Positions 24,978-35,579 are shown, counted from the first letter of the stretch. The stretch: DNA of 64,000 nucleotides from Chitinophagales bacterium (GCA_041392475.1 JAWKLZ010000002.1:1682501-1746500); one strand, 5' to 3'. Numbers and translations: made by a program. The notes: generated by a model from the letters alone, not told the origin.

Positions 24978-27900
24978 ATGGGTAATGAAAGCACGGCTTG
25001 TTTGGCTTGCCATCCGACAGGGGATGCAAATGAATCATTTAACCACGACAACACGAATTTCCCATTGACGGGTGAACACATTGGAGTGGCTTGTTTGGAC
25101 TGTCAATGTGTGGATTGTCACCAAATGGACTTTGATGGTTCGGCAACGAATCCGAACCACACCGAAACCTTGGCGGGTGAACACATTGTGGCCAACCGAT
25201 TGTGTTTCATGTCATACACAGATGCCGATTGGAAACCCGCAAGTTTTGACATTCACAACGAATACTATCCATTAAATGGCGCGCATGCTGCAATCGCCAA
25301 CGAGTGTAACTTGCCACAACGGCGATTACAACAACACCCCCAATACCTGTGTGGGTTGTGTCAAACAGATTTTGACAACACGACCAATCCGAACCACAGT
25401 CAAGTAGGGTTTTCAACAGATTGTGCAACATGTCACAATGAAAACAGCTGGGGAACAGGTAATTTTGACCACGACAACACGAATTTCCCATTGACGGGTG
25501 AACACATTGGAGTGGCTTGTTTGGATTGTCATGCAGATGGATTTGCAGGAACTTCCACGGCATGTGTGGATTGTCACCAAATGGATTTTGATGGTTCAAC
25601 GAATCCGAACCACACCGAGTTGAACCTTCCAACCGATTGTGTTTCATGTCATACGACAGATGCCGATTGGAAACCCGCAAGTTTTGACATTCACAACGAA
25701 TACTATCCATTAAATGGCGCACATGCTGCAATTGCCAACGACTGTGCGACTTGTCACAACGGAGATTACAACAACACCCCCAATACCTGTGTAGGTTGCC
25801 ATCAAACAGATTTTGACAACACGACCAATCCGAACCACAGTCAAGTAGGGTTTTCAACAGATTGTGCTTCGTGTCACAATGAACAGAACTGGTCAGAGCG
25901 CAAACTGAACGACAATCAATACTTCCCGATTTATTCTGGGGAACATGATGGGGAATGGTCGGATTGTGTGGATTGCCACACGAACCCCAATAATTTTGCA
26001 GATTCCCGAAACGAACAACGAACACAATGGAGTGAATGGGTATGTGTATGAAAGCACGGCTTGTTTGGCTTGCCATCCAACGGGTGATTCCGATACGGCA
26101 TTTGACCACGACAACACGAATTTCCCATTGACGGGTGAACACATTGGCGTGGCGTGTTTGGATTGTCATGCAGATGGATTTGCAGGAACTTCCACGGCAT
26201 GTGTGGATTGTCACCAAATGGACTTCAATGGTTCGGTAAATCCCAACCACACCGAGTTGAACCTTCCAACCGATTGTGTTTCATGTCATACGACAGATGC
26301 CGATTGGAAACCCGCAAGTTTTGACATTCACAACGAATACTATCCATTAAATGGCGCACATGCTGCAATTGCCAATGACTGTGCAACGTGCCACAATGGA
26401 GATTACAACAACACCCCCAATACCTGTGTAGGTTGTCATCAAACAGATTTTGACAACACGACCAATCCGAACCACAGTCAAGTAGGATTTTCAACCGATT
26501 GCGCTTCGTGTCACAATGAACAGAACTGGTCAGAGGCAAACTTCGACCACGACAATCAATACTTCCCGATTTATTCGGGCGAACATGATGGGGAATGGTC
26601 GGATTGTGTGGACTGCCACACGAACCCCAATAATTTTGCAGAGTTTACCTGTACGACCTGTCACGCCAATCCCGAAACGAACAACGAACACAATGGAGTG
26701 AATGGGTATGTGTATGAAAGCACGGCTTGTTTGGCTTGCCATCCGACAGGGGATTCAAATACGGCATTTGACCACGACAACACCAATTTCCCATTGACGG
26801 GTGAACACATTGGCGTGGCTTGTTTGGACTGTCATGCAGATGGATTTGCAGGAACTTCCACGGCATTGTGGATTGTCACCAAATGGATTTTGATGGAACA
26901 GAATCCGAACCACACATTGGGACTTTCAACGGATTGTGCGACTTGTCACACCACAGATGCAGATTGGATGCCAGCAAGTTTTGCAGTGCATGATGATTTT
27001 TATCCATGAATGGAGCGCATGCTGCAATTGCCAATGATTGTGCCACAACGGCGATTACAACAATACACCAAATACTTGTGTGGGTTGTCACCAAACAGAT
27101 TTTGACAGCACCACCGATCCTGACCACTCGGCAGCAGGATTCTCAACGGATTGTGCGACATGTCACAATGAAACGGCCCTTCAGGTATTTGACCACGATA
27201 ATTTGAATTTCCCGATTTATTCAGGCGAACACGATGGCGAGTGGTCGGACATGGATGGATTGCCACACCACCCCAATAATTTTGCAGAGTTTCACTTGAC
27301 TTCTTGCCACACGAACCCAAACGGACAACAACATACAGGCGTGGGAACACTTCCAAATTGTGTTTGGCATGTCATACGACAGATGCCAATTGGAAACCGA
27401 CGCAAGTTTTGACATTCACAACGAATACTAATCCATTAAATGGTGAACACATTGGCGTGGCTGTGCGACTGTCACAATGGAGATTACAACAACTTCCCCA
27501 TACCTGTGGGTTGTCATCAAACAGATTTTGACAACACGACCAATCCGAACCACAGTCATTAGGATTTTCAACCGATTGCGCTTCGTGTCACAATGAAAAG
27601 ATGCAGATTGGTCAGAGCAAACTTTTGCACCACGACAATCAATTTTATGTTTATTCAGGGGCGCATGCTGCTAATGGTCGGATTGTGTGGACTGCCACAC
27701 GAACCCCAATAATTTTGCAAGTTTACCTGTGACCTTGTCACGCCAATCCCGAAACGACCAATCCGAACACAATGGAGTGAATGGGTATTTTCAAAGCACG
27801 GCTTGTTTGGCATGTCACAATGAAAATAGTTGATTCCGATACGGCATTTGACCACGACAACACGAATTTTCCATTGACGGGTGAACACATTGGCGTGGCT

Positions 27901-30900
27901 TGTTTGGACTGTCATGCAGATGGATTTGCAGGAACTTCCACGGCATGTGTGGATTGTCACCAAATGGATTTTGATGGAACAGTCAATCCGAACCACACGA
28001 CATTGGGACTTTCAACGGATTGTGCGACTTGTCACACCACAGATGCAGATTGGATGCCAGCGAGTTTTGCAGTGCATGATGATTTTTATGCCTTGAATGG
28101 AGCGCATGCTGCAATTGCGAATGATTGTGCAACATGTCACAACGGCGATTACAACAATACACCAAATACTTGTGTGGGTTGTCACCAAACAGACTTTGAC
28201 AGCACCACCGACCCTGACCACTCGGCAGCAGGATTCTCAACGGATTGTGCGACATGCCACAGTGAAACGGCTTAACCTTCCACATTTGACCACGATAATT
28301 TGTACTTCCCGATTTATTCAGGCGAACACGATGGCGAGTGGTCGGACTGTGTGGATTGCCACACCAACCCCAATAATTTTGCAGAGTTTACTTGTACTTC
28401 TTGCCACACGAACCCCGAAACGGACAACGAACATACAGGCGTGGGAGGTTACACTTACGAAAGTACAGCCTGTTTGGCGTGTCACCCGACAGGGGATTCC
28501 GACACGGCATTTGACCACGACAACACCAATTTCCCATTGACGGGTGAACACATTGGCGTGGCTTGTTTGGACTGTCATGCAGATGGATTTGCAGGAACTT
28601 CCACGGCATGTGTGGATTGTCACCAAATGGATTTTGATGGGGCAATGAATCCGAACCACACGACATTGGGACTTTCAACGGATTGTGCGACTTGTCATAC
28701 CACAGATGCAGATTGGATGCCAGCGACTTTTGCAATACACGATGATTTTTATGTTTTGGCAGGGCGCATGCTGCTATCGCCAATGATTGTGTGGATTGCC
28801 ACAATGGAGATGCCCAATACCTGTGTCGGTTGTCATCAAACAGATTTTGACAACACGACCAATCCGAACCACAGTCAGGTAGGATTTTCAACAGATTGTG
28901 CAACATGTCACAATGAAAATAGTTGGGGAACAGGTAATTTTGACCACGACAACACGAATTTTCCATTGACGGGTGAACACATTGGAGTGGCTTGTTTGGA
29001 CTTGTCATGCAGATGGATTTGCAGGAACTTCCACGGCATGTGTGGATTGTCACCAAATGGATTTTGATGGAACAGTCAATCCGAACCACACGACATTGGG
29101 ACTTTCAACGGATTGTGCGACTTGTCACACCACAGATGCAGATTGGATGCCAGCGAGTTTTGCAGTGCATGATGATTTTTATGCCTTGAATGGAGCGCAT
29201 GCTGCAATTGCGAATGATTGTGCAACATGCCACAATGGGACTACAACAATACGCCCAATGTGTGGGTTGTCATCAAACGGATTATGATGGTGCCAATGAT
29301 CCTGACCACTCGGCAGCAGGATTCTCAACGGATTGTGCGACATGCCACAGTGAAACGGCTTGGGACACATTTGACCACGATAATTTGTACTTCCCGATTT
29401 ATTCAGGCGAACACGATGGCGAGTGGTCGGACTGTGTGGATTGCCACACCAACCCCAATAATTTTGCAGAGTTTACTTGTACTTCTTGCCACACGAACCC
29501 CGAAACGGACAACGAACATACAGGCGTGGGAGGTTACACTTACGAAAGTACAGCCTGTTTGGCGTGTCACCCGACAGGGGATTCCGACACGGCATTTGAC
29601 CACGACAACACCAATTTCCCATTGACGAACACATTGGCGTGGCGTGTTTGGACTGTCATGCAGATGGATTTGCAGGAACTTCCACGGCATGTGTGGATTG
29701 TCACCAAATGGATTTTGATGGGGCAATGAATCCGAACCACACGACATTGGGACTTTCAACGGATTGTGCGACTTGTCATACCACAGATGCAGATTGGATG
29801 CCAGCGACTTTTGCAATACACGATGATTTTTATGCCTTGAATGGAGCGCATGCTGCAATTGCGAATGATTGTGCAACATGTCACAACGGCGATTACAACA
29901 ATACACCAAATACTTGTGTGGGTTGTCACCAAACAGACTTTGACAGCACCACCGACCCTGACCACTCGGCAGCAGGATTCTCAACGGATTGTGCGACATG
30001 CCACAGTGAAACGGCTTCAAGCACATTTGACCACGATAATTTGTACTTCCCGATTTATTCAGGCGAACACGATGGCGAGTGGTCGGACTGTGTGGATTGC
30101 CACACCAACCCCAATAATTTTGCAGAGTTTACTTGTACTTCTTGCCACACGAACCCCGAAACGGACATTGCCACACGAACCCCGAAACGACAACGAACAT
30201 ACAGGCGTGGGATTACCACGAAAGTACAGCCTGTTTGGCGTGTCACCCGACAAGTTCCGACATTTGACCACGACAACACCAATTTCCCATTGGCGGGTGA
30301 ACACATTGGCGTGGCGTGTTTGGACTGTCATGCAGATGGATTTGCAGGAACTTCCACGGCATGTGTGGATTGTCACCAAATGGATTTTGATGGGGCAATG
30401 AATCCGAACCACACGACATTGGGACTTTCAACGGATTGTGCGACTTGTCATACCACAGATGCAGATTGGATGCCAGCGACTTTTGCAATTGATTTTTATG
30501 CCTTGAATGGGCGACAATTGCGAATGATTGTGCAACATGTCACAACGATATTACAACAATACACCAAATTTGTGACCAAACAGACTTTGACAGCACCACA
30601 CCCTGACCACTCGGCAGCAGGATTCTCAACGGATTGTGCGACATGCCAGTGAAACGGCAGGAGCCTTCCACATTTGACCACGATAATTTGTACTTCCCGA
30701 TTTATTCAGGCGAACACGATGGCGAGTGGTCGGACTGTGCATTGCCACACCAACCCCAATAATTTTGCAGAGTTTACTTGTACTTCTTGCCACACGAACC
30801 CCGAAACGGACAACGAACATACAGGCGTGGGAGGTTACAATTACAGCCTGTTTGGCGTGTCACCCGACAGGGGATTCCGACACGGCATTTGACCACGACA

Positions 30901-31540
30901 ACACCAATTTTCCCATTAACACATTGGCGTGGCGTGTTTGGACTGTCATGCAGATGGATTTGCAGGAACTTCCACGGCATGTGTGGATTGTCACCAAATG
31001 GATTTTGATGGGGCAATGAATCCGAACCACACGACATTGGGACTTTCAACGGATTGTGCGACTTGTCATACCACAGATGCAGATTGGATGCCAGCGAGTT
31101 TTGCAGTACACGATGATTTTTATGCCTTGAATGGAGCGCATGCGGTGATTGCCAACGATTGTGTGGATTGCCACAATGGAGACTACAACAATACGCCCAA
31201 TACTTGTGTGGGTTGTCATCAGGCGGATTATGATGGTGCGAATGATCCTGACCACTCGGCAGCAGGATTTCCTACCAATTGTACGGATTGTCATAGTCAA
31301 ACGGCATGGGAACCAGCAACTTTTAACCATGATGCACAATATTTCCCTATCTATTCAGGTGAGCATGAAGATGAGTGGGATGCCTGTGTGGATTGTCACA
31401 CGAACCCTAGCAATTATGCGATATTCAGTTGTTTGGGTTGTCATTTGCCGAACCAAACGAACAATGATCATGATGAGGTCAATGGATATCAGTATCAAAG
31501 CAATGCTTGTTTGGCTTGCCATCCTGATGGAGATGATTAG
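24978..31540 (+). pseudogene. Frame-broken continuation of the giant multiheme cytochrome
   Basis: The same repeat continues to 31540 but is split into open blocks in changing frames: about 24978-26051, 25945-27009, 27781-28275, 28300-29067, 28973-29287, 29190-29729, 29639-30652 and 30929-31540. Most breaks are short deletions or joins of words from different parts of the unit; for example, near 25165-25190 a GGCGGGTGAACACATTG word is inserted where it does not belong. Several come in compensating pairs. Between breaks the residues are well conserved, and the last block ends properly. About 65-70 further CXXCH can be read. I favour assembly error in a repeat over true decay, but the sequence alone cannot decide. 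From ~26,900 the repeats switch to a second subtype (NHTTLGLSTDC, MPASFAVHDDFYALNG). Confidence 0.7.
30929..31540 (+). CDS. Intact C-terminal end of the giant multiheme cytochrome (10 CXXCH)
   Basis: This is the last uninterrupted block, 203 residues with ten CXXCH. Its first half is a subtype-B repeat; the second half is the unique C-terminal cap (NCTDCHSQTAWEPATFNHD, IYSGEHEDEWDAC, CLACHPDGDD) that matches the C-terminus of the 25-haem sister protein. It is not a gene of its own: no signal peptide or true start precedes it. It shows where the giant protein is meant to end. Confidence 0.65.
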   Translation: MACLDCHADGFAGTSTACVDCHQMDFDGAMNPNHTTLGLSTDCATCHTTDADWMPASFAVHDDFYALNGAHAVIANDCVDCHNGDYNNTPNTCVGCHQADYDGANDPDHSAAGFPTNCTDCHSQTAWEPATFNHDAQYFPIYSGEHEDEWDACVDCHTNPSNYAIFSCLGCHLPNQTNNDHDEVNGYQYQSNACLACHPDGDD

Positions 31541-31583
31541 GAAAATGGGCTGTCTTTAGCAGTCAAATTTAAAACACAACACA

Positions 31584-33212
31584 ATGAAATTCAAGATATT
31601 TGTTACATTATTGGTTTCGTTCTTATCTTTGGGATTAATGGCTCAGGATAAGGCGGAACAATTATCGGGTAAAGTTTCTTTTGTTACCTCCAACAGTATT
31701 TATGTCAAATTTAAAGATACACAACAAATTGCAGTGGGGGATACGCTGCAATTATTGAAGAATGGAGCGAATATGCCGTGTTTACTTGTCAAACAAAAGT
31801 CTTCTACTTCATGTGTTTGTGAGCCTGTGAATGAATGTGAGGTGAGCAAAGAAGATGCGGTTGTGTTTAATTATTTTTTGAAGGTAGAGACGGTGAAAGA
31901 AGTGGAGGAAGAAGTTGCTATTGCAGATATTGAAGAACAGGAAGCTCCTATTGAAGAAGTGCCGAGTGACAAAAAAACACTTTTTGAAGAAAAAATTAGG
32001 GGGCGGATTTCGGCGGCAAGTTATAGCAATATTTCTCCAACGAGTGAAAATAGGCATCGAATGATGTACCGTTTTTCTTTGAACGCAGCTAATATCAACA
32101 ATTCAAAGTTTTCATTGGAGTCTTATATAAATTACCGCCAAAATTTTCTGCCGCAAGGAGATGTGAGTGGTCGTCAGACAAAGTTTTTTAGGGTGTATAA
32201 TTTGGCTGTTCGATATGATATGAATCCTACCACGTCTTTGACGATTGGAAGGAAAATCAACAGCAATGCTTCTTCGATTGGTGCGATAGATGGATTGCAG
32301 GTGGAAAAACATTTTGGAAATTATTATGCGGGAATTCTTGCAGGTTTTCGCCCTGACATATTTGATTATGGCTTGAATACAAACCTTTTGCAGTATGGAG
32401 CGTATTTTGGGAATCAAATAAACAACCAAAATATCAGGGCAAAGACGACCTTGGGTTTTTTTGAACAAAGAAATGGAGGAGGAATAGATAGGCGATATGC
32501 TTACCTTCAACATTCGAGTACGATTCATCAGAAACTCAATTTGTTTGGTTCTTTTGAAGCGGATTTGTATCAAAGTATCAATGGTCAGGCAGTTCAAAAT
32601 ATTCGATTGAGTAATTTGTATGTATCTGCTCGGTATAGATTTAGTCGAAAATTTGATGTGAATCTTTCTTATGATGCCCGAAAGCGGATATTGTACTACG
32701 AAACCTTCAAAACCGAAATTGAGCAAATGCTTGAAGATGATATTTCACGCCAAGGGATTCGATTGAGGGCAAATGTGAAGCCATTGAAGTACATCAATTT
32801 AGGAGCTAGTTACAGCATGAGGTTTCAAAGCGATCAACAAAATAAGTCCAATAATATCAATGGTTTTATGAGTTTGTCTAGAGTTCCTTCTATTGGAGGT
32901 AGGTTGTCTGTCAACTTCAATAACAACCAGTCTAATTATCTGAATAGCAATATTTTGTCATTCAGGTACTCTTGCGCTTTGATAAAGAAAAAATTAGATG
33001 GAGATTTTTATGTTAGAACTGCTCAATACAATTATTTGAACAGCGAGCTTACGAGTACTCAGCAATATTATGGCGCAAATTTGTCTTATCGGTTGAGCAA
33101 GAAATTAACTTTCAGTATTTTGGGCGAGTTGGCTTCCTCTACTTCAAGAGATAATTATAGGGTGAATGCCAAGATTGTAAAAAGATTTGATAGCAAAAAA
33201 AAGAAACAATAA
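31584..33212 (+). CDS. Outer-membrane beta-barrel protein of the cytochrome cluster
   Basis: This 542-residue exported protein has a signal peptide ending in LMAQ. Residues ~25-110 form a small domain with four Cys (PCLLVKQ, SCVCEP, NECEV) and ~110-150 an acidic Glu-rich linker. Residues ~155-535 are alternating polar/aromatic beta strands (YRFSLNAANI, FFRVYNLAVRYD, YYGANLSYRLSKKL) that read as a barrel of 16 or more strands. It has no CXXCH itself. It follows the giant cytochrome by 43 bases and could be the porin of a porin-cytochrome conduit, as MtrB is in MtrCAB; the similarity is in architecture only and I see no sequence homology. The N-terminal SH3-like stretch (VKFKDTQQIAVGDTLQL) may contact the cytochromes or peptidoglycan. 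Confidence 0.75.
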   Translation: MKFKIFVTLLVSFLSLGLMAQDKAEQLSGKVSFVTSNSIYVKFKDTQQIAVGDTLQLLKNGANMPCLLVKQKSSTSCVCEPVNECEVSKEDAVVFNYFLKVETVKEVEEEVAIADIEEQEAPIEEVPSDKKTLFEEKIRGRISAASYSNISPTSENRHRMMYRFSLNAANINNSKFSLESYINYRQNFLPQGDVSGRQTKFFRVYNLAVRYDMNPTTSLTIGRKINSNASSIGAIDGLQVEKHFGNYYAGILAGFRPDIFDYGLNTNLLQYGAYFGNQINNQNIRAKTTLGFFEQRNGGGIDRRYAYLQHSSTIHQKLNLFGSFEADLYQSINGQAVQNIRLSNLYVSARYRFSRKFDVNLSYDARKRILYYETFKTEIEQMLEDDISRQGIRLRANVKPLKYINLGASYSMRFQSDQQNKSNNINGFMSLSRVPSIGGRLSVNFNNNQSNYLNSNILSFRYSCALIKKKLDGDFYVRTAQYNYLNSELTSTQQYYGANLSYRLSKKLTFSILGELASSTSRDNYRVNAKIVKRFDSKKKKQ

Positions 33213-33216
33213 ACAG

Positions 33217-34083
33217 ATGAAATACAATAGTTTGAGATTAATATTAATGGTTACAGTGATTGTAGGAACTGCAATAGGCTGCCAGAACCAACCAAAAGTA
33301 ATCGCTCCAGCCAATAATGCCACAGAGATGAGCGGACAACAAAGCACAGGTATTTTTTCGGAAGAAGAAAATGAAGCGAACACAGAAACACTCACTACTT
33401 CTGCCGATAATACCACACCTTCATCTTCTATTGGTAATGACATGCACACGGTATTTGTGGAAGAAGTGTTGCCAACCTCCAAATATGTGTATCTAAATGT
33501 GAGAGAGGGAGAAGAAAAATTTTGGATTGCAACGCTAAAACAAGAGGTGCAAGTGGGCGAAACCTATTTTTACCGAGGTGGTTTGCTGAAAACCAATTTT
33601 GAAAGTAAAGAATACAACCGAATCTTTGACAAGGTGTATTTGGTATCGAAGATTGTGCCTGCAAATCATGGAGGTGGTCAAAGCAATATGGAAAAAGGAA
33701 CGATTGAAACACATAGCGTTGAAGAGTCTTTACCAAATGAAAATCCAAGTACCAAAAACGCTGCAATTGAAAACTCCAATCGGAACATCACCAAAGAAGG
33801 TTCAACCAAAATTGCGGAAATCGTGGCGAACCCTGCAAAATACGACGGGAAAATGGTGCAAATCAGTGGTGAATGTGTGAAGGTTAACCCCAACATTATG
33901 GGCCGCAATTGGATTCACCTCAAGGATGGCAGCAAGGATGAGTACGATTTTGTGGTGACTTCGATTCTGCAAGTACAAGAGGGACAAGTGGTAACGATGA
34001 AGGGCACGCTGAACTTGAATAGGGATTTTGGAGCAGGGTATCGGTATGACTTGATAGTGGAGGATGGAACGGTAGTGGAGTAA
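33217..34083 (+). CDS. NrfJ-like/OB-fold lipoprotein
   Basis: The protein has 288 residues from the ATG at 33217, four bases after the barrel stop; the upstream in-frame start at 33187 lies inside that gene and would spoil the leader. The lipobox is AIGC, so it is a likely lipoprotein. Residues ~75-150 match the NrfJ-like pattern (VEEVLPTSKYVYLNV, FWIATLKQEVQVGE). Residues ~190-285 match an OB-fold-like domain with the signature ECVKVNPNIMGRNWIHLKDG and DFGAGYRYDLIVEDG. Both domains are known from proteins encoded beside cytochrome c nitrite reductase and other multiheme cytochromes, with an accessory or haem-assembly role suspected. It is the last gene of the cluster. Confidence 0.8.
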   Translation: MKYNSLRLILMVTVIVGTAIGCQNQPKVIAPANNATEMSGQQSTGIFSEEENEANTETLTTSADNTTPSSSIGNDMHTVFVEEVLPTSKYVYLNVREGEEKFWIATLKQEVQVGETYFYRGGLLKTNFESKEYNRIFDKVYLVSKIVPANHGGGQSNMEKGTIETHSVEESLPNENPSTKNAAIENSNRNITKEGSTKIAEIVANPAKYDGKMVQISGECVKVNPNIMGRNWIHLKDGSKDEYDFVVTSILQVQEGQVVTMKGTLNLNRDFGAGYRYDLIVEDGTVVE

Positions 34084-34143
34084 GGGAGAGGGGAAATGGT
34101 TATGACAAGTCCTCAACCAGATTTGCAGTCATTTTTGTTGATG

Positions 34144-34395
34144 CTAAGAATCCTCTTTGTCAATCCACAACCTCAAATCCAAATAACTAAAAACCCTTTT
34201 TTCGGTAGGATTCTGAAAGAGTTCATCCAATTCGTTTTTAAAATTGGAGATGAGTTGTTGCTTTTCTGCCTTATCGCTGTGGTTCAATAACTTTGTGAGG
34301 AATCGAACCACAGCCTTTTCGGATGTCATATTGCAAGACTTCGGGTTAGACCTTCCTCTGCAATGCTCCCAAAGATGACCACTGGAGAGTTCCAT
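34144..34395 (-). CDS. Small hypothetical protein
   Basis: This 83-codon frame has an alternative Met at codon 23 (34329), from which it reads as a tidy helical 61-residue protein (MTSEKAVVRFLTKLLNHSD). The C-terminal RVFSYLDLRLWIDKED resembles the FxYLDxxxWL ending seen in many short Bacteroidota proteins. No function can be given. It lies convergent with the cytochrome cluster, and the competing plus-strand frame at 34096 looks like its shadow. Confidence 0.45.
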   Translation of the reverse strand: MELSSGHLWEHCRGRSNPKSCNMTSEKAVVRFLTKLLNHSDKAEKQQLISNFKNELDELFQNPTEKRVFSYLDLRLWIDKEDS

Positions 34396-34663
34396 TATTT
34401 ATGGATTATAATAGCTGCTTTGTATGGCGAAATCACCTTCAAAGAAAGGGAAGTAGAGCAGTATAATTTCCCACAATATGAAATGATTCGAATGAATCTA
34501 TATTTAAATATCAATAAATTATGAATTAAAATATTTTGTTGAGTGTTATGGGAGAACCTAGCACCACTCTGCTACACCTGTCCTTACCAATGCGATTTTT
34601 GCCACAACATGTCAGCAGATTCGTGCATTGCCTTTGCAAAAGCAGGCTTATGCTTTTGTGTGA

Positions 34664-35440
34664 TTATTTGTTGTGAATAGACAGCAAAAATTCTCTACGG
34701 ATAGCGGGATCGTTAAATTTTCCATAATATTTAGAACTTACAGTGCTACTGTTCACATCTCCAATCCCTCTTGTGATAACGCAGGCGTGGTCTGCTTCTA
34801 ACATTACTGCTACATCGTCAGTTTCCAAGGCTGTGCGTAGTTCATTGGCGATTTGTATGGTCAATCGTTCTTGAACCTGAGGGCGTTTGGCGAAATACTG
34901 GACAATTCGGTTGATTTTGGACAAGCCTATTACTTTATTACCAGGGATGTAGGCAACGTGGGCTTTTCCGATAATGGGTACAAAATGATGTTCACAGTTG
35001 GAGTGAAAAGTAATGTTTCTTTCTACCAACATTTCATCGTATTCGTACTTGTTTTCAAAAAGTGTATAAGCAGGTTTATTCGCAGGATTCAAACCACTAA
35101 ATATTTCCTTGACATACATTTTGGCTACTCTTCTTGGTGTCCCCTTCAAGCTGTCATCTGTCAAATCTAAGCCGAGGATATTCATGATACTTTCAAAGTG
35201 CTCCGCTATTTGAGCAATTTTATTGGTATCGTCTAATTCAAAGGCATCGATGCGTAATGGAGTGTTTAAAGAAGTGAAAAAATGGCTATCTCCTATCAAA
35301 TCAGATTCGTCGTCTTCATTGGAGGAATGAGCACATTCGCATTTATGTTGCCCATTTAAAGCCTTCATTCCTTCGATATTCTTTCCATTTAGAGGTAGGT
35401 GCTTCCCATTTTCACTAATAATTGAATTGCTTGATTTCAT
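34664..35440 (-). CDS. folE: GTP cyclohydrolase I
   Basis: This zinc enzyme converts GTP to 7,8-dihydroneopterin triphosphate, the first step of folate and pterin synthesis. The protein has 258 residues from the ATG at 35440; a longer frame from 35500 begins with an implausible hydrophobic lead. The catalytic core has GTPRRVAKMY, the zinc and substrate motif FHSNCEHHFVP, YIPGNKVIGLSKINR and the second zinc Cys in HACVITRG. All key residues are present. The first ~60 residues are an extra hydrophilic stretch with CECAH, not part of the usual bacterial core of about 190-220 residues. It is transcribed alone. Confidence 0.95.
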   Translation of the reverse strand: MKSSNSIISENGKHLPLNGKNIEGMKALNGQHKCECAHSSNEDDESDLIGDSHFFTSLNTPLRIDAFELDDTNKIAQIAEHFESIMNILGLDLTDDSLKGTPRRVAKMYVKEIFSGLNPANKPAYTLFENKYEYDEMLVERNITFHSNCEHHFVPIIGKAHVAYIPGNKVIGLSKINRIVQYFAKRPQVQERLTIQIANELRTALETDDVAVMLEADHACVITRGIGDVNSSTVSSKYYGKFNDPAIRREFLLSIHNK

Positions 35441-35579
35441 CTGTTGTAGGTATTTTTTTAGAATGAAAAAAATATAAAAAGGTGGTTCAATTACCTTCAA
35501 TATTAATTAAACGTACTTGTGTTAATTGCAGCAGTGTGTAGTTTTGTAAATACTGGTTTGAAGAAAATTACACAATATT

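Noticed and set aside
25207..26250. Long minus-strand frames across the cytochrome array (up to 347 codons)
   Set aside because: They are the same antisense frame repeated with each unit, extremely rich in Cys, Arg, Trp and His, without starts or domains. They exist because the sense repeats lack certain codons.
20451..31300. Tandem array as a CRISPR or satellite
   Set aside because: The units are hundreds of bases long, in frame, coding, and have no repeat/spacer structure.
15808..31540. CXXCH motifs as zinc fingers rather than haem sites
   Set aside because: All three proteins have signal peptides, every motif ends in CH, free His recur at ligand positions, and membrane redox genes and a haem ligase are nearby. 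Zinc fingers would not need this.
13592..34083. Cluster as a mobile island
   Set aside because: A tRNA gene lies just upstream, which suggested integration, but there is no integrase, no direct repeat of the tRNA end that I could find downstream, and base use is like the rest of the window.
34637..34658. CAAAAGCA...TGCTTTTG hairpin after folE as a terminator
   Set aside because: No T run follows it on the minus strand; the 8-bp stem in AT-rich sequence is not convincing.
34540..34680. Cys-rich frame reading CPYQCDFCHNM before the end of folE
   Set aside because: Looks like a radical SAM or haem motif at first sight, but there is no start, no conserved surroundings, and it runs into the folE end antisense.
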